Shown one piece after another: positions 22,673-30,304 of a stretch of DNA of 44,392 nucleotides (its first letter is position 1; each line of letters starts with the position of its first letter). The DNA comes from an uncultured Bacteroidota bacterium (lineage in GTDB: Bacteria; Bacteroidota; Bacteroidia; JABEUT01). The position numbers and the translations under genes were made by a program. The notes under the pieces were generated by a model that did not search any database, had not been told where the DNA came from, and saw only the letters and a list, made by a program, of their open reading frames with translations. The DNA is taken from positions 1 to 44,392 of the forward strand of contig CAIWVW010000144.1 of NCBI GenBank assembly GCA_903916255.1. Reading direction: 5' to 3'.

Positions 22673-24358
22673 ATGTTACAGAAACTAAAAATACAGAATT
22701 ACGCACTCTTTGATTCGGTGGAGGTGGAATTCCCTTCCAACTTATCTATTATTACCGGCGAAACAGGTGCGGGAAAGTCTATATTATTAGGTGCTTTATC
22801 ACTTTTGTTGGGCCAACGGGCAGAAGGTGATTTGGTAAATGATAAATCTAAAAAATGTATTGTTGAAGGTATTTTTATAAGTGATTCCGAGGAAGTGAAA
22901 AACTTCTTTTCGCAAAATGACCTTGACTATGAGCATGAAATTACCATTCGCCGCGAGGTTTCCCCGGAAGCCCGCCCGGATGACTCGGTCGGACGGGGTA
23001 AATCGCGCGCATTTATAAACGATACACCAGTAACTTTAAATCAATTAAAATCGCTTACATCAAGGCTTATTGACATCCATTCACAACACGAAAACCTTGC
23101 GCTTAATGAAAGCGAATTTCAATTGTCGGTGCTGGATGCATATGCAGCGCATAAAACTACGTTGGCGGACTATAAACAAAAATTTGTCCGCTATAAAGCG
23201 GTAAGCAAAGAGCTGGAAGAGCTTATCAGCAAGGAAAATGAGGCAGCCAAAGAAAAAGATTACCTCGAGTTTCAGTTGAAGGAAATGCTGGACGCTAACT
23301 TAGTGGAAGGTGAAGAAAAAAAAGTGGAGGAAGAGTTGGAATTTCTTAACCATTCCGAGCAGATAAAAGATGCGCTGGTGAAATCAACAGGCATACTAAA
23401 AGCAGGTGATGATAATGTTTTGCATCTTCTTACAGATGTGAAAAACAGGTTAAATACCATTGCAGCATACAACCCAAAATTAGGCGAACTGCTTGAGCGG
23501 TTAAACGCTTCTATTATCGAACTGAAGGATATTGGCGCTGAAGTGGAGTTTCTGGAAGAGAAAATAAATTATGACCCGGCAAGGGTGGCTGTGCTGATGG
23601 AAAGATTGGAAAGCATTTATCACCTCTCGCATAAGCACAGGGTAAATACTGTTGCTGAATTATTAAAAATTCAGGATGATATTTCAGTAAGGTTGAATAG
23701 CCTTTCATCTTTGGAAACTACTATTGGAAAGTTGAATCTGGAAAAAGAATCGCTCCATAAGCAATTGAAAGCGCTGGCTGCAAAAATTAGCGCCGGAAGG
23801 GATAAGGTTATTCCCGGTTTGCAAAAGGATATTCAGAAAGACTTGATATTATTGGGTATGCCCGATGCCCAATTTAAAATAGAAAGAGTAACCGTTGAGA
23901 ACTTTACCAACAGCGGTACAGATGCTGTGCATTTTCTTTTCTCTGCCAATAAGGGGAAAGATTTGCGCGAGGTGGAGAAGGTAGCATCCGGCGGGGAATT
24001 ATCAAGGGTAATGCTGGTAATTAAATCGCTGATTGCAAAATATACCGAATTGCCAGCCATCATATTTGATGAAATAGATTCAGGCGTATCAGGTAAAGTA
24101 GCGGGGCAGGTTGCTGAATTGGTATTTAAGATAAGTAAATCAATGCAGGTGATGATGATTACCCACTTACCACAGATTGCCAGCAAAGGCGATGCGCACT
24201 TCCTGGTATATAAAAACAACGAGAAGAATAAAACCGTTACGCACATAAAACGGTTAACCTCCGGCGAACGTATTGAAGAAATTGCCCGTATGATAAGCAC
24301 CGACAAGCCCGGAAGTTCGGCTTTGAAAACGGCGAGCGAGCTGTTGGAAGGCAAGTAA
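22673..24358 (+). CDS. recN: DNA repair protein RecN
   Basis: An SMC-like ATPase for double-strand-break repair. 561 residues: N-terminal ATP-binding half with Walker A GETGAGKS (29-36), a central coiled coil (about 165-375), and a C-terminal half with ABC signature SGGELSRVML, Walker B AIIFDEIDSGVSG and MMITHLPQIAS. FINDTPVTLNQLKSL and LIDIHSQHENL are typical. The loop between RREV and KSRAFIND is longer than usual: residues 100-109 (ARPDDSVGRG) are encoded exactly by a GC-rich repeat that also occurs inverted just upstream of the gene. The start at ATG 22673 gives the standard MLQKLKIQNYALF N-terminus. It converges with the first NHL gene. Confidence 0.96.
   Translation: MLQKLKIQNYALFDSVEVEFPSNLSIITGETGAGKSILLGALSLLLGQRAEGDLVNDKSKKCIVEGIFISDSEEVKNFFSQNDLDYEHEITIRREVSPEARPDDSVGRGKSRAFINDTPVTLNQLKSLTSRLIDIHSQHENLALNESEFQLSVLDAYAAHKTTLADYKQKFVRYKAVSKELEELISKENEAAKEKDYLEFQLKEMLDANLVEGEEKKVEEELEFLNHSEQIKDALVKSTGILKAGDDNVLHLLTDVKNRLNTIAAYNPKLGELLERLNASIIELKDIGAEVEFLEEKINYDPARVAVLMERLESIYHLSHKHRVNTVAELLKIQDDISVRLNSLSSLETTIGKLNLEKESLHKQLKALAAKISAGRDKVIPGLQKDIQKDLILLGMPDAQFKIERVTVENFTNSGTDAVHFLFSANKGKDLREVEKVASGGELSRVMLVIKSLIAKYTELPAIIFDEIDSGVSGKVAGQVAELVFKISKSMQVMMITHLPQIASKGDAHFLVYKNNEKNKTVTHIKRLTSGERIEEIARMISTDKPGSSALKTASELLEGK
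22970..22998 (-). repeat. Inverted copy of the GC-rich repeat inserted in-frame in recN
   Basis: 29 nt (GCCCGCCCGGATGACTCGGT and following) read as ARPDDSVGRG in RecN. Its reverse complement matches 22635-22666, including a 12-nt exact block. It can itself fold as an imperfect hairpin (CCCGcCCG/CGGaCGGG). Confidence 0.65.
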
Positions 24359-24362
24359 TGTT

Positions 24363-24378
24363 CGTCATTGCAATGACG
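24363..24378. repeat. Perfect 16-nt palindrome CGTCATTGCAATGACG
   Basis: Joins the two outer ends (CGTCATTG and CAATGACG) of the dispersed CGTCATTGCGAAGCAATCT element with no interior, like a minimal or deleted copy. It sits in the 27-nt convergent gap between recN and the NHL gene. Confidence 0.7.
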
Positions 24379-24385
24379 TTAGGTC

Positions 24386-25732
24386 TTACTCTGTTTTCAC
24401 AATCTTTTTGGTTGAAACAACAGTGCCGTCTTTGTTCATTATTCTGATAAAATAAATTCCATTTGCGGAATTAGAGACATCCATTTGCACAGTTTCATTA
24501 GTAGCAATCGTGCTGCTTAACTTTTCTCCTGTGCAATTATACAATTCTATTGTTTGCCCTTGTGATACGCCAGTAATGATATAGGAACCTGTGGTGGGGA
24601 TAGGGTAGATGGTTATTTGGTTGTAGGTGGATGAGATAGTATTCACTCCGGTAACAGAACCCATCTGTCTTATGCGGTTATTTTTCAAATCTGATATATA
24701 TATGTATCCGAAAGTGTTCACTGCTATACCTGTTGGGCCATTAAGTTCTGCCGCAGTGGCTGCACCACCATCACCTGAAAAACCAAAATAACCATCACCT
24801 GCAATAGTTTTAATAGTATCCGAAGTATTCACAAATCGGATACGTCCATTAGAATAATCAGCTATGTATACATTTCCGGAAGCATCAATTGTAATACCTT
24901 CCGGACCATCTAGTTCAGCAGCCGTAGCTGCTCCACCGTCACCCAAAAAACCAAAGGTGCCATTACCTGCAAAAGTATTAATGATTCCTGAAGTATTAAC
25001 AATTCGGATGCGGCTATTAAGTTGGTCGGAAATATAAACATCTCCAAAAGCATCTGTTGCCACCCCAACGGGGTCATTTAATTCTGCTGATGTTGCTGGT
25101 CCTCCATCACCATAGTACCCAATAGCACTATCACCCGCAAAGGTGTTAATTATGCCAGAACTATTTACAATCCTGATTCGATTATTAAGCCCATCAGCAA
25201 TATAAACATTTCCAGAACCATCCGTTGCCAAACTGCAAGGTCCAATAAGCTCCGCTGCTATTGCAGGGCCGCCATCACCGGAATAACTTCTGATACCATT
25301 GCCTGCAAAGGTATTTATGATTCCTGAAGTATTTATTATACGTATACGGTAATTCCCAAGATCAGCAATGTAAATATTCCCCAAAGCATCCGATTTTGCA
25401 TCGTCTGGGATATTAAGTTCTGCTGCTGTGGCAGGGCCTCCGTCACCAGAGTAACCTAAAACGCCAGTACCTGCAATGGTGCTGATAATGCCAGAAGTGT
25501 TAATTATTCGGATACGATTATTATCATGATCGGCTATGTAGACATTTCCCAAAGCATCTACAGATACATTTAGAGGATAATTAATTTCCGCAGCATTAGC
25601 TGGTCCTGTATCGCCAGAAAATCCCCCTATGCCATTCCCTGCAATAGTATTTATAATTTGAGCCCATGATGCAAACGACAGACCAATAAGAAAAACAACA
25701 AGTATTATTTTAATGTAAAATTTATTCATCAT
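24386..25732 (-). CDS. Secreted NHL-repeat protein with T9SS type A sorting domain (first copy)
   Basis: About 448 residues from ATG 25732 (MMNKFYIKIILVVFLIGLSF, cleavage near SWAQ); the frame reaches 25792 but that extension is unlike a signal peptide. Six near-identical NHL repeats of about 56 residues (GxGxxGFSGDGGPATAAELN, GNVYIADxxNNRIRxVNTSG) predict a six-bladed beta-propeller. The last 75 residues are a T9SS type A domain (ITIYPIPTTGSYIITGV, NGIYFIRI, STKKIVK). The ligand is unknown; it is exported to the surface by T9SS (inference). The high identity between blades suggests recent internal duplication. A TACCTTTA box lies at 25760-25767. A second protein of the same architecture lies at 33268-34641. 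Confidence 0.85.
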   Translation of the reverse strand: MMNKFYIKIILVVFLIGLSFASWAQIINTIAGNGIGGFSGDTGPANAAEINYPLNVSVDALGNVYIADHDNNRIRIINTSGIISTIAGTGVLGYSGDGGPATAAELNIPDDAKSDALGNIYIADLGNYRIRIINTSGIINTFAGNGIRSYSGDGGPAIAAELIGPCSLATDGSGNVYIADGLNNRIRIVNSSGIINTFAGDSAIGYYGDGGPATSAELNDPVGVATDAFGDVYISDQLNSRIRIVNTSGIINTFAGNGTFGFLGDGGAATAAELDGPEGITIDASGNVYIADYSNGRIRFVNTSDTIKTIAGDGYFGFSGDGGAATAAELNGPTGIAVNTFGYIYISDLKNNRIRQMGSVTGVNTISSTYNQITIYPIPTTGSYIITGVSQGQTIELYNCTGEKLSSTIATNETVQMDVSNSANGIYFIRIMNKDGTVVSTKKIVKTE

Positions 25733-25759
25733 GTGATTTTTAAGAGGAAAACCCGAAAA

Positions 25760-25767
25760 TAAAGGTA
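25760..25767 (-). promoter_or_regulatory. -7-like box (TACCTTTA) of the first NHL gene
   Basis: One mismatch to TAnnTTTG, on the minus strand, 27 nt before ATG 25732. It supports that start and lies inside the longer alternative ORF. Confidence 0.35.
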
Positions 25768-25810
25768 AGCAATAAAATGAAATGAAACTCAAATGCCCCG
25801 ATTTAATAAG

Positions 25811-25868
25811 ATTTCCGCTGATTTTATCTTAATTAATCATAAGCAATCTGTGTCATCCGCGTTCTATG
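25811..25868. repeat. Dispersed GCGGATGACGCGGAT element, copy 3 (partial)
   Basis: The right half (AAGCAATCTGTGTCATCCGC then GTTCTATG) matches the right arms of the copies ending at 5841 and 16106. The left arm is reduced to CCGCTGATT. It is followed by a run of CTTATCTCTCATAACTTATC-type words. Confidence 0.65.
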
Positions 25869-25914
25869 TTTCCTCTTATCTCTCATAACTTATCTCTTAT
25901 CTCTGTCCTTGTAT

Positions 25915-25922
25915 TATCTTTG
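25915..25922 (+). promoter_or_regulatory. -7 box (TATCTTTG) of fabI
   Basis: An exact TAnnTTTG match 22 nt before ATG 25945. It overlaps the start of the longer ORF (25909), supporting the shorter fabI. Confidence 0.55.
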
Positions 25923-25944
25923 CCTAAATTTTAACGCCCCAACT

Positions 25945-26760
25945 ATGACACACAATTTACTGAAAGGAAAAAGAGGCATCATTACCGGTGCATTAGATTC
26001 TAATTCTATTGCCTGGAAAGTGGCCCAAAAAGCCCATGCCGAAGGTGCTATCTTTACATTGAGCAATGCGCCTATTGCACTCCGTATGGGTGAAATAAAA
26101 AAACTGGCGGAGGAGACAGGCTCACAGATTATTCCTGCCGATGCTACCAATGTGGAGGAACTTACGGCTCTCTACCAGCAATCTATGGATGTTCTGGGCG
26201 GAAAAATTGATTTTGTATTACATTCTATCGGTATGTCGCCTAATATCCGGAAGAACTTTCCTTACGATGCCCTGAATTACGACTTTATGATGAAAAGCTT
26301 GGATGTGTCGGCTATATCACTCCATAAAATGCTGTCCGTCGCTAAAAAAATGGATGCCATTAATGAAGGAGGAAGTGTCCTGGCCCTTTCTTATATAGCT
26401 GCCCAACGTGCCTACCCGTTCTATAATGATATGGCGGATGCCAAGGCAACGCTCGAATCAATTGTAAGAAGCTTTGGATATCACTATGGTAAAGCAAAAA
26501 AGGTGAGGGTTAATTCTGTTTCCCAATCACCAACACGCACCACAGCAGGTAGCGGCATCAAGGGTTTTGATGAGTTTTACAATTTCGCCGATTCCATTTC
26601 TCCATTGGGCAATGCCAGTGCTGAAGACTGTGCCAACTATTGCATCACGCTTTTCTCTGATTTAACCAAAATGGTTACTATGCAAAACCTTTATCATGAT
26701 GGCGGATACTCCACCACAGGGGTAAGTGCTGAAGTGATGGAAGGTTTTACGGCAAAATAA
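25945..26760 (+). CDS. fabI: Enoyl-[ACP] reductase (FabI-type SDR)
   Basis: Reduces trans-2-enoyl-ACP with NAD(P)H, the last step of each fatty-acid elongation cycle. 271 residues from ATG 25945 (MTHNLLKGKRGIITGALDSN). It has the SDR Rossmann fold with the FabI-type nucleotide loop GALDSNSIAWKVA, the active-site Tyr160-x6-Lys167 (YNDMADAK) with a further Tyr150, and VLHSIGMSP. The substrate-loop equivalent PTRTTAGSGIKGF resembles the FabI xRTLAASGI segment. Differences from the E. coli type are Lys for Gly after SIAW and an altered C-terminus (DGGYSTTGVSAEV). The functional call is therefore strong for the family but less certain for cofactor preference. It is monocistronic. Confidence 0.88.
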   Translation: MTHNLLKGKRGIITGALDSNSIAWKVAQKAHAEGAIFTLSNAPIALRMGEIKKLAEETGSQIIPADATNVEELTALYQQSMDVLGGKIDFVLHSIGMSPNIRKNFPYDALNYDFMMKSLDVSAISLHKMLSVAKKMDAINEGGSVLALSYIAAQRAYPFYNDMADAKATLESIVRSFGYHYGKAKKVRVNSVSQSPTRTTAGSGIKGFDEFYNFADSISPLGNASAEDCANYCITLFSDLTKMVTMQNLYHDGGYSTTGVSAEVMEGFTAK

Positions 26761-26814
26761 ATAAGGCTTTTGAACGTTAGTGATTCAACCATAATAAAGT
26801 GCAGAGTCAAACTT

Positions 26815-26892
26815 CGTAATTGCAAGGAACGAAGCAATCTCTGTAAAATAGGGTACCTGATTGAGATTTCTTTGCAGAGCTTACCAATGACA
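26815..26892. repeat. Dispersed CGTCATTGCGAAGCAATCT element, copy 2 (diverged)
   Basis: Left arm 26815-26841 (CGTAATTGCAAGGAACGAAG then CAATCTC) pairs with right arm 26863-26892 (GAGATTTCTTTGCAGAGCTT). The terminal and internal words match the copy at 8610-8689. It lies between fabI and the outer-membrane barrel gene. Confidence 0.75.
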
Positions 26893-26912
26893 GACCTCAT
26901 ATTATTATAAGC

Positions 26913-27626
26913 ATGGTAAATATTAAAAGGAGTTTCTTATTAGTGGTTGTGGGAGTACTAATCTCCTTTCATTGTTTTTCGCAGCAAGATACAGGAATGC
27001 GGTATCCCGACCATACATTAACTCCTGCGGCACCTGCCACGGAAGAGATATTCTATAAAGGCTCGGTGCAAATTGGGGGAGGGGTTGTATATGCGCTTAC
27101 CAATAAGGCATTACGTCAGTCATTAGGCGGAGATTATGCAGGACATGTTTCGGGTAATTTTGTAGTTGCCCAGCATATTTTTGTAGGGGGTGAAGCGGAG
27201 TGGGCTCAGTTTGGCAATACAGAGATAGGTGCCAGTGTTAACACTATAATGATTGTATATAACGCCGGAATAAAAGTAGGCTATTATACGTATATGCAGA
27301 ACGACTTTCTGTTTTGCTATTCGCTGAGTGCGGGACCTTCACTCATACATTATAATAATGCATATACTCCTGCTCCTAAAGGAGGTTTTAATGAAAAGTC
27401 CTTTTTCTTAACTCCAAATGTATTAGCAGGCTACCGGGTGAACAATGAGCTTCGCATTGGCCTGGAAGTTACGTATGAGTTTTTGGGCTATAAATTTGAC
27501 CCTGCATTAACCGGGCTCGACCAAAAAATATTCGGCTATAACACATCATGGGCCAATGCTCCAACCATGTATATTGAGTGGGGTTTTGGGCTTTACTGGG
27601 CCTTTGATGAAGGCAAAAGAAAATAA
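26913..27626 (+). CDS. Outer-membrane beta-barrel protein
   Basis: 237 residues. A signal peptide (MVNIKRSFLLVVVGVLISFH, cleavage near CFSQQ) is followed from about residue 48 by alternating hydrophobic beta strands typical of small barrels (GSVQIGGGVVYALTN, HIFVGGEAEWAQFG, AGIKVGYYTYMQNDFLFCYS, NELRIGLEVTYEFLGYKF). It ends with aromatic-rich strands (MYIEWGFGLYWAF); the terminal residues GKRK follow the last strand. No specific function can be assigned. It is 17 nt upstream of anmK on the same strand, so the two are probably co-transcribed, although the combination is not a known pathway. Confidence 0.78.
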   Translation: MVNIKRSFLLVVVGVLISFHCFSQQDTGMRYPDHTLTPAAPATEEIFYKGSVQIGGGVVYALTNKALRQSLGGDYAGHVSGNFVVAQHIFVGGEAEWAQFGNTEIGASVNTIMIVYNAGIKVGYYTYMQNDFLFCYSLSAGPSLIHYNNAYTPAPKGGFNEKSFFLTPNVLAGYRVNNELRIGLEVTYEFLGYKFDPALTGLDQKIFGYNTSWANAPTMYIEWGFGLYWAFDEGKRK

Positions 27627-27643
27627 TACTATCCTTAATTAAA

Positions 27644-28717
27644 ATGAAGGAGTATAATGTAGTCGGTTTAATGTCGGGCACTTCGCTCGACGGATTGGAC
27701 ATTGCTTACTGTACGTTCCAATTTAACAAGGGCAAATGGAAGTATGCCATCCATCAGGCGGAAACCATAAAGTACAGCAAAGATTGGTTGGTTAAGCTGA
27801 CAGAGGCCCATAAACTGAACGGAGAAAACCTGATTTATTTGCATAGCGCGTATGGTGAGTTTTTAGGTAAGAAGGTATTGGGTTTTATTAAGAAATACGG
27901 AATAAAAAAGGTTGATTTAGTCTCCTCACACGGGCATACTATTTTTCATCGCCCCGAATTGGGCTTCACTTTTCAATTGGGTAATGGCGCTAATATTGCT
28001 TCCGGTTGCGGAATAACAACAGTATCTGATTTCAGAACATTGGATGTTGCCTTAAAAGGACAGGGTGCACCATTGGTGCCTATCGGCGACAAATTGCTTT
28101 TTCAGGAATATGCCTTTTGCCTTAATTTGGGCGGCTTTTCCAATATATCATTTGAAGAAAAAGACAACAGGATAGCCTTTGATATTTGTCCTGTGAATAC
28201 AGCCCTGAATTATTTGGCAGCCATAAAGGGCAAGATTTTCGATAGGGATGGCACTATGGCTAAATCCGGAAGGGTTAATAAGGAGTTATTACAGAAATTA
28301 AACACGCTCAATTATTATAAAAAGAAAGAGCCTAAATCACTAGGCAGGGAATGGTTTGAGAGCTATTTTTTACCTTTAATTAAAAACAGTACTATTTCAA
28401 CGGGAGATAAGCTGGCAACGGTAAACGAACATATAGCTCAACAAATTGCAGGTGTCATACTGGCCAGCGGTAAAAAAGGTAATTTGCTGATTAGCGGTGG
28501 CGGTGCGAATAATAAATTCCTTATTTCTACGCTCAGGGATAAATTACCGAAGCATAAAATTGTAATTCCAGATGCAATACTGGTAAATTTTAAAGAAGCG
28601 CTGGTTTTTGCTCTCCTTGGAGTTTTGAAAATTGAAAACAAAATAAATACACTGAGTAGCGTTACAGGTGCACAGACTGATAGTTCAGGAGGAGTTGTGT
28701 ATAAATCAGGAAATTAA
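27644..28717 (+). CDS. anmK: Anhydro-N-acetylmuramic acid kinase
   Basis: Phosphorylates and opens 1,6-anhydro-MurNAc to MurNAc-6-phosphate in peptidoglycan recycling. The 357 residues match the family size. Signatures are VVGLMSGTSLDGLD at the N-terminus (nucleotide-binding sugar-kinase fold), SSHGHTIFHRPE, TLQLG-equivalent FTFQLGNGANIA, GQGAPLVPIGD, NLGGFSNIS, DICPVNTALN and LISGGGANNK. Follows the barrel gene by 17 nt. Downstream, a perfect 16-bp terminator hairpin nested in an inverted repeat separates it from the convergent basic/acidic gene. Confidence 0.95.
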   Translation: MKEYNVVGLMSGTSLDGLDIAYCTFQFNKGKWKYAIHQAETIKYSKDWLVKLTEAHKLNGENLIYLHSAYGEFLGKKVLGFIKKYGIKKVDLVSSHGHTIFHRPELGFTFQLGNGANIASGCGITTVSDFRTLDVALKGQGAPLVPIGDKLLFQEYAFCLNLGGFSNISFEEKDNRIAFDICPVNTALNYLAAIKGKIFDRDGTMAKSGRVNKELLQKLNTLNYYKKKEPKSLGREWFESYFLPLIKNSTISTGDKLATVNEHIAQQIAGVILASGKKGNLLISGGGANNKFLISTLRDKLPKHKIVIPDAILVNFKEALVFALLGVLKIENKINTLSSVTGAQTDSSGGVVYKSGN

Positions 28718-28722
28718 ATTAC

Positions 28723-28851
28723 AGATTCGTCACTCCGTTCGGAATAACAATTAAAGGGGTGTGTTTTGAGAATGAAAAGGAGCGGGCAAAGCCCGCTCCT
28801 TTTCATATACTAACAAAAAATAACTCTCATTCCAAACGGAGTGAGGAATCT
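28723..28851. repeat. Outer inverted repeat (GATTCGTCACTCCGTTCGGA word) around a terminator
   Basis: Left arm 28723-28746 (AGATTCGTCACTCCGTTCGG) is inverted in right arm 28829-28851 (ATTCCAAACGGAGTGAGGAA), enclosing the perfect terminator hairpin at 28772-28806. It is a two-level palindrome filling the convergent gap. Confidence 0.8.
28772..28806. terminator. Bidirectional terminator hairpin, perfect 16-bp stem
   Basis: ATGAAAAGGAGCGGGC (28772-28787), loop AAA, GCCCGCTCCTTTTCAT (28791-28806). The U4 run is built into the stem on either strand. It separates anmK (+) from the basic/acidic protein gene (-). Confidence 0.85.
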
Positions 28852-28876
28852 ATACCGAAATGAAGTAAGTCCCGAC

Positions 28877-29299
28877 TTAGTAATCGTCATCTCCGTAGAA
28901 GTCATCCTCATCATCGTCATCGTCAAGGCTGCTCAGGTCTTCAATACCTGAAGCTTCGTCGAATTCGATTTCGGTATCTTCTTCTTCAACTTCTTCCCGT
29001 TTTACAGTTCCTTCTTCTTCCTCTTCATCTTCATCGGTCTCGAAGAAATCTTTTTGGCTTTTGGAAGATTTTCCACCCTTCGCCGCAGGTTTTACCTTCT
29101 TTTTAGGTTTTTCGGCATCTTTTACTGATGAAGATTTTGCCTTTTTTTCAGGTTTTTCCTTGTCCGATTTTTTATCGGTTTTCGAAGCAGGTGATTTTTT
29201 CGTGCCAGCGTCCTTTTTAGCAGGAGCCGCTTTGGCAGCAGGTTTTGAAGGTTTCAGTTTTTCTTTGGTTTTATTCTTTATTTCTTTCTTTTTTTCCAT
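28877..29299 (-). CDS. Lys/Ala/Pro-rich basic protein with acidic tail (histone-H1-like composition)
   Basis: 140 residues of low complexity. Residues 1-80 are very basic (Lys, Ala, Pro, Ser; e.g. KLKPSKPAAKAAPAKKDAG), like eukaryotic H1 tails and bacterial histone-like proteins. Residues 85-140 are very acidic (DEDEEEEEGTV, SSLDDDDDEDDFYGDDDY). A short FFET marks the switch. No folded domain, signal peptide or membrane segment was seen. A nucleoid-, rRNA- or polyphosphate-associated role is possible but unproven. It is a single gene with a TATCTTTG box about 65 nt upstream (29365-29372). It ends at the bidirectional terminator shared with anmK. Confidence 0.8.
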   Translation of the reverse strand: MEKKKEIKNKTKEKLKPSKPAAKAAPAKKDAGTKKSPASKTDKKSDKEKPEKKAKSSSVKDAEKPKKKVKPAAKGGKSSKSQKDFFETDEDEEEEEGTVKREEVEEEDTEIEFDEASGIEDLSSLDDDDDEDDFYGDDDY

Positions 29300-29364
29300 G
29301 GCTTATGATTTTTATTGGAATAAAAAATCAGACACACGCTGCAATAATAATTATTATTTAAATA

Positions 29365-29372
29365 CAAAGATA
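29365..29372 (-). promoter_or_regulatory. -7 box (TATCTTTG) of the basic/acidic protein gene
   Basis: An exact TAnnTTTG match on the minus strand, giving a leader of about 60 nt that contains an AT-rich run. It is divergent from exbB. Confidence 0.5.
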
Positions 29373-29504
29373 AGTAACATTCTTTTTTGTTTAACGTATA
29401 GCAACTAACAGTATTGTGTTCATATATTGCAATCGCTTAACATTTTTCATATAGAAGGGTAAAATACTTTAGCATTTCGAAATCTTAATTTTAAAGTAAC
29501 CCTT

Positions 29505-30248
29505 ATGATTCATCAATTGTTATTACAGGTGCCTGCTACGGCAACCACACTTACAACCACAGTAGTAGATACAGCCAAAGCTGCTGCACAGGCAGTTGCT
29601 GCTGCACCCGATAAAATATCGCTATTAGAGTTGCTTTTGAAAGGCGGCCCCATTATGTATCCGTTGGCATTACTGTTCACAATAAGTGTATTTCTGCTTA
29701 TCGAACGGTATATTTATATAAAAAGAGCATCACGCTCGGGGAAAAATTTCATTAATTCCATGCGCGATGTAATGCAGAATAATAATCTGGAGGCGGCAAA
29801 AGCCTTGTGCAAAAGTGCCGATAATCCGCAGGCGCGTATGATTGCAAAGGGTATAAGTAAAATGGGGATGCCCTATAAGGACATTGAAGATGCCATGGAA
29901 AACGTAGGCAAGATTGAAGTGTATAAACTGGAAAAGAACCTGAATGTACTTGGTATAATTGCCGGTATTGCGCCCATGTTTGGTTTTATAGGAACTATTT
30001 TGGGGGTTATTAAAATCTTCTACAGCATCTCTTTAACGAACAATATAAGCATTGGCGCCATATCGGGCGGACTGTATGAAAAAATGATAACCAGCGCCAC
30101 GGGTTTATCCATTGGCATATTTTCATTCATCGCTTTTCACTGGCTGAACATAATGGTGAATAAAACCATTCAAAGGATGGAAATAGTAGGTATTGAATTT
30201 ATGGATATGGTGCAGGATTCACAAAAAATGCCAAATGCTAAATTGTAA
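29505..30248 (+). CDS. exbB: MotA/TolQ/ExbB proton channel family protein
   Basis: A proton-conducting subunit of the inner-membrane ExbB-ExbD motor that energises TonB-dependent outer-membrane transport. 247 residues: an N-terminal Ala/Thr-rich segment, TM1 (IMYPLALLFTISVFLLIERY), a cytoplasmic part (MRDVMQNNNLEAAKALCKS), then TM2 and TM3 (VLGIIAGIAPMFGFIGTILG; SATGLSIGIFSFIAFHWL). The GFIGTILG/ATG loop is the MotA/TolQ/ExbB signature. First gene of a three-gene operon with exbD and tonB. Its last residues (NAKL) and stop codon are encoded within the left arm of a word palindrome (30233-30301). Confidence 0.93.
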   Translation: MIHQLLLQVPATATTLTTTVVDTAKAAAQAVAAAPDKISLLELLLKGGPIMYPLALLFTISVFLLIERYIYIKRASRSGKNFINSMRDVMQNNNLEAAKALCKSADNPQARMIAKGISKMGMPYKDIEDAMENVGKIEVYKLEKNLNVLGIIAGIAPMFGFIGTILGVIKIFYSISLTNNISIGAISGGLYEKMITSATGLSIGIFSFIAFHWLNIMVNKTIQRMEIVGIEFMDMVQDSQKMPNAKL

Positions 30249-30301
30249 ATGCTAAATGAATTTCATTCACACGTTATAATTCAAAATTTACAATTCATTT
30301 T
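30233..30301. repeat. Word palindrome (AAATTGTAAATGCTAAATG word) between exbB and exbD
   Basis: Left arm 30233-30260 spans the exbB 3' end and its stop (30246-30248). Right arm 30280-30301 (TTCAAAATTTACAATTCATT) ends 3 nt before the exbD ATG. It could modulate the exbB:exbD ratio as an mRNA hairpin (inference). Confidence 0.65.
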
Positions 30302-30304
30302 AAG

